6,069 nucleotides of DNA, taken from Armatimonadota bacterium. GTDB taxonomy: Bacteria > Sysuimicrobiota > Sysuimicrobiia > Sysuimicrobiales > JACQTN01. The position numbers were made by a program, and so were the translations under genes. Positions 4,955 through 6,069 of this stretch are shown one piece after another; the first letter of the stretch is position 1, and every line of letters begins with the position of its first letter. The notes under the pieces are model-generated. The model searched no databases. It was not told the DNA's origin and saw nothing but the letters and a program-made list of their open reading frames with translations. The stretch lies in assembly GCA_016210785.1 (NCBI GenBank), contig JACQTN010000554.1, forward strand, positions 1 through 6,069, written 5' to 3'.

Positions 4955-5590
4955 GTGGAGTGGGTGATTCCAGCCAGCGTCGCGGTCATTGCCCTTGCCT
5001 GTCTGGTCGTCGCGGGCGTCCTGGTCCCGACGCTCCGCCAGGCGCGCCGCACCGCCGCGCAGGCCGAGCGTCTGCTGGAGCGGCTCGCCACAGAGGTGCC
5101 GGCGCTGGCGGCCACAGCGCGCGAGACCCTGGAGCAGGTGCGGGGCGAGGTCCTGCCGGCGGTGGCGACTGCCCGGCAGGTCATGGAGGCAACACGCCAG
5201 GAGGTACTGCCGCTGGTGGGGACGCTCCGCCAGGCCGTGGAGGAGGTCCGGGCACAGGCGGTGCCGCTGGGCGCCACGGCGCGGCGCACGCTGGAGGAGC
5301 TGCGCGGCGAGGTCATCCCGATGGTGAGCACCATGCGGGACACCGTGAACAACCTGAGCGCGGCCTCCACGCAGGTCGTGGACCTGTCGCGCAAGCTGGC
5401 GATGGTGGAGGAGCTGCTGGACGCGCTGGTGAAGGCCATCGACGGCATCCGCGTGTCGATCATCCAGGTCGGCAGAGATGTCATCGTGCCCCAGGTGGCC
5501 TCCGCCGCCGGCCTGGTCGCAGGGATCAGAGAAGGGTTGCAGACCCTGTTGCGGGGGCAGAAACCGGATGACCAGAGGAGGGACGCCTGA
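4955..5590 (+). CDS. DUF948 membrane-anchored coiled protein (YtxG-like)
   Basis: This 211-residue protein has an N-terminal membrane span (about residues 5-25, VIPASVAVIALACLVVAGVL) followed by a long helical region, the plan of DUF948 proteins such as Bacillus YtxG, a general stress protein of unknown biochemistry. Residues 53-124 consist of four 18-residue repeats of the type 'ATAR-x-x-LE-x-V-R-x-EVLP-x-V', with Pro at 68, 86, 104 and 122. More divergent units flank them. The C-terminal part (about 145-211) is a further amphipathic region ending in a charged tail. The GTG start at 4955 is supported by GGAGGGAG (4941-4948); GTG 4964 is an alternative. The gene begins 30 bases after mnmA and overlaps the next gene by one base, so all three are probably co-transcribed. 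It is likely on the cytoplasmic or outer face of the membrane as a tethered helix; topology is inferred. Confidence 0.85.
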   Translation: MEWVIPASVAVIALACLVVAGVLVPTLRQARRTAAQAERLLERLATEVPALAATARETLEQVRGEVLPAVATARQVMEATRQEVLPLVGTLRQAVEEVRAQAVPLGATARRTLEELRGEVIPMVSTMRDTVNNLSAASTQVVDLSRKLAMVEELLDALVKAIDGIRVSIIQVGRDVIVPQVASAAGLVAGIREGLQTLLRGQKPDDQRRDA

Positions 5591-5919
5591 TGATGGATCG
5601 ACGGGACTTCGCCGCCGGACTGGTGATCGGAGGCCTGCTGGGCGCGGCGCTGGCCCTGCTGCTGGCGCCCTCGTCGGGTGACGAGACTCGGGAGCGCATA
5701 CTGGAGCGCAGCGCCGAGCTCAAGACCCGGGCCCGGGAGCGCGCGGAGGAGGCTGCGGAGCGGCTCCGCGCCACCACCGACGACCTGATGACCCGTGGCC
5801 GCACCGTGCTGGAAGAGAAGTCGGGCCGCTTCCGCCGGGCCGTGGAGGCCGGCAAGGAGGCCATGAGCGAGACCCGCGACGAGCTGCTGGAGAAGCTGGA
5901 GGAGCTGGAGCAGACGTAA
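5590..5919 (+). CDS. YtxH family protein
   Basis: This is a 109-residue member of the YtxH family (sometimes labelled gas vesicle protein-like), small membrane-associated proteins induced by stress in Bacillus; the molecular role is unknown. The N terminus FAAGLVIGGLLGAALALLLAP (about residues 7-27) is a glycine/alanine-rich membrane segment, followed by the family hallmark LLLAPSSGDETRERI. The remaining 80 residues are highly charged (Glu, Arg, Lys, Ala) and predicted to form an amphipathic helix or coiled coil ending in ELLEKLEELEQT. The start ATG (5590) shares one base with the stop of the DUF948 gene, and GGAGGG (5577-5582) lies 7 bases upstream; the following ATG (5593) is also possible. 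The coupling points to tightly linked production of the two proteins, as in Bacillus ytxG-ytxH. Confidence 0.88.
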   Translation: MMDRRDFAAGLVIGGLLGAALALLLAPSSGDETRERILERSAELKTRARERAEEAAERLRATTDDLMTRGRTVLEEKSGRFRRAVEAGKEAMSETRDELLEKLEELEQT

Positions 5920-5966
5920 CCCGGTTTCCGGCGCCTGGCACGCCGGGCGCACCCAGGCCGGCGAGG

Positions 5967-6000
5967 GCGGTCCGCGCGCACGCGAGACCGCTCTGTGTTT
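5967..6000 (+). terminator. Terminator of the mnmA-DUF948-ytxH operon
   Basis: GCGGTC (5967-5972) pairs with GACCGC (5986-5991), and CGCG (5973-5976) with CGCG (5981-5984) around the loop CGCA. One A is bulged, giving a 10-bp GC-rich stem. The T-rich stretch TCTGTGTTT (5992-6000) follows. It lies 47 bases after the YtxH stop, the right place to end the operon. The T-run is imperfect. Confidence 0.65.
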
Positions 6001-6012
6001 CCACGGCGAATG

Positions 6013-6063
6013 CGCCGGATATTTGGAGCAGGGTGGAGTGGCGTAAAGACACTGCACCCAACC
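6013..6063 (+). repeat. Dispersed palindromic repeat, copy 2
   Basis: This copy aligns with 752-802 over 51 bases with 7 differences. GGGTGGAGTG (6031-6040) pairs with CACTGCACCC (6050-6059) apart from one G-G mismatch, around the loop GCGTAAAGA. It begins 12 bases after the operon terminator's T-run, in intergenic DNA at the edge of the window. What lies beyond is unseen. Confidence 0.75.
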
Positions 6064-6069
6064 CTGCCG

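Noticed and set aside
1..6069. CRISPR arrays, tRNA or rRNA genes, transposases, phage or defence genes
   Set aside because: I looked for these and saw no regular spacer arrays, no cloverleaf with the T-arm GTTCRA motif, and no recognisable transposase, integrase or defence domain.

Overview
This is a GC-rich stretch of bacterial chromosome carrying mostly housekeeping genes. All convincing genes lie on the + strand. The gene set resembles high-GC, Gram-positive-like or deep-branching Terrabacteria lineages. rarA lies near mnmA, as in Bacillota, where the cysteine desulfurase and its regulator usually sit between them and are absent here. A 6S RNA gene lies upstream of rarA, and a DUF948 plus YtxH pair resembles Bacillus ytxG-ytxH. 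The exact phylum cannot be settled from this window; a high-GC Bacillota class or an uncultured neighbour such as Sysuimicrobiota are both possible.

Layout: (1) Positions 3-611 hold the 3' part of an SsuC/TauC-type ABC transporter permease cut by the window edge. (2) Positions 612-1112 contain no convincing protein gene. They hold several hairpins, one belonging to a repeat that recurs at the end of the window, followed by a clear housekeeping promoter and a 6S RNA gene (about 852-1048). (3) A small unrecognised ORF (1113-1346) precedes an exported protein with two DUF5666-like repeats (1465-2082). (4) rarA (2222-3583) appears to be transcribed without a leader from an extended -10 promoter. 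(5) A 198-base gap carries two hairpins, a consensus-like promoter (TTGACA, 17 bases, TATGAT) and a leader with a terminator-like hairpin. It precedes the probable operon mnmA, DUF948 protein, YtxH protein (3782-5919). (6) A GC-rich hairpin with a T-rich tail (5967-6000) probably ends that operon, and the second repeat copy follows (6013-6063).

Functionally, the 6S RNA should sequester the housekeeping RNA polymerase holoenzyme. RarA acts at stalled replication forks. MnmA 2-thiolates the wobble uridine of tRNAs. The DUF948/YtxH pair are small membrane-anchored helical proteins of unknown biochemical role, linked to stress responses in Bacillus. No defence system, CRISPR array, transposase or phage gene was seen. 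The most notable items are the dispersed palindromic repeat, the leaderless rarA promoter beside a 6S RNA gene, the structured mnmA leader, and the 18-residue tandem repeats in the DUF948 protein.
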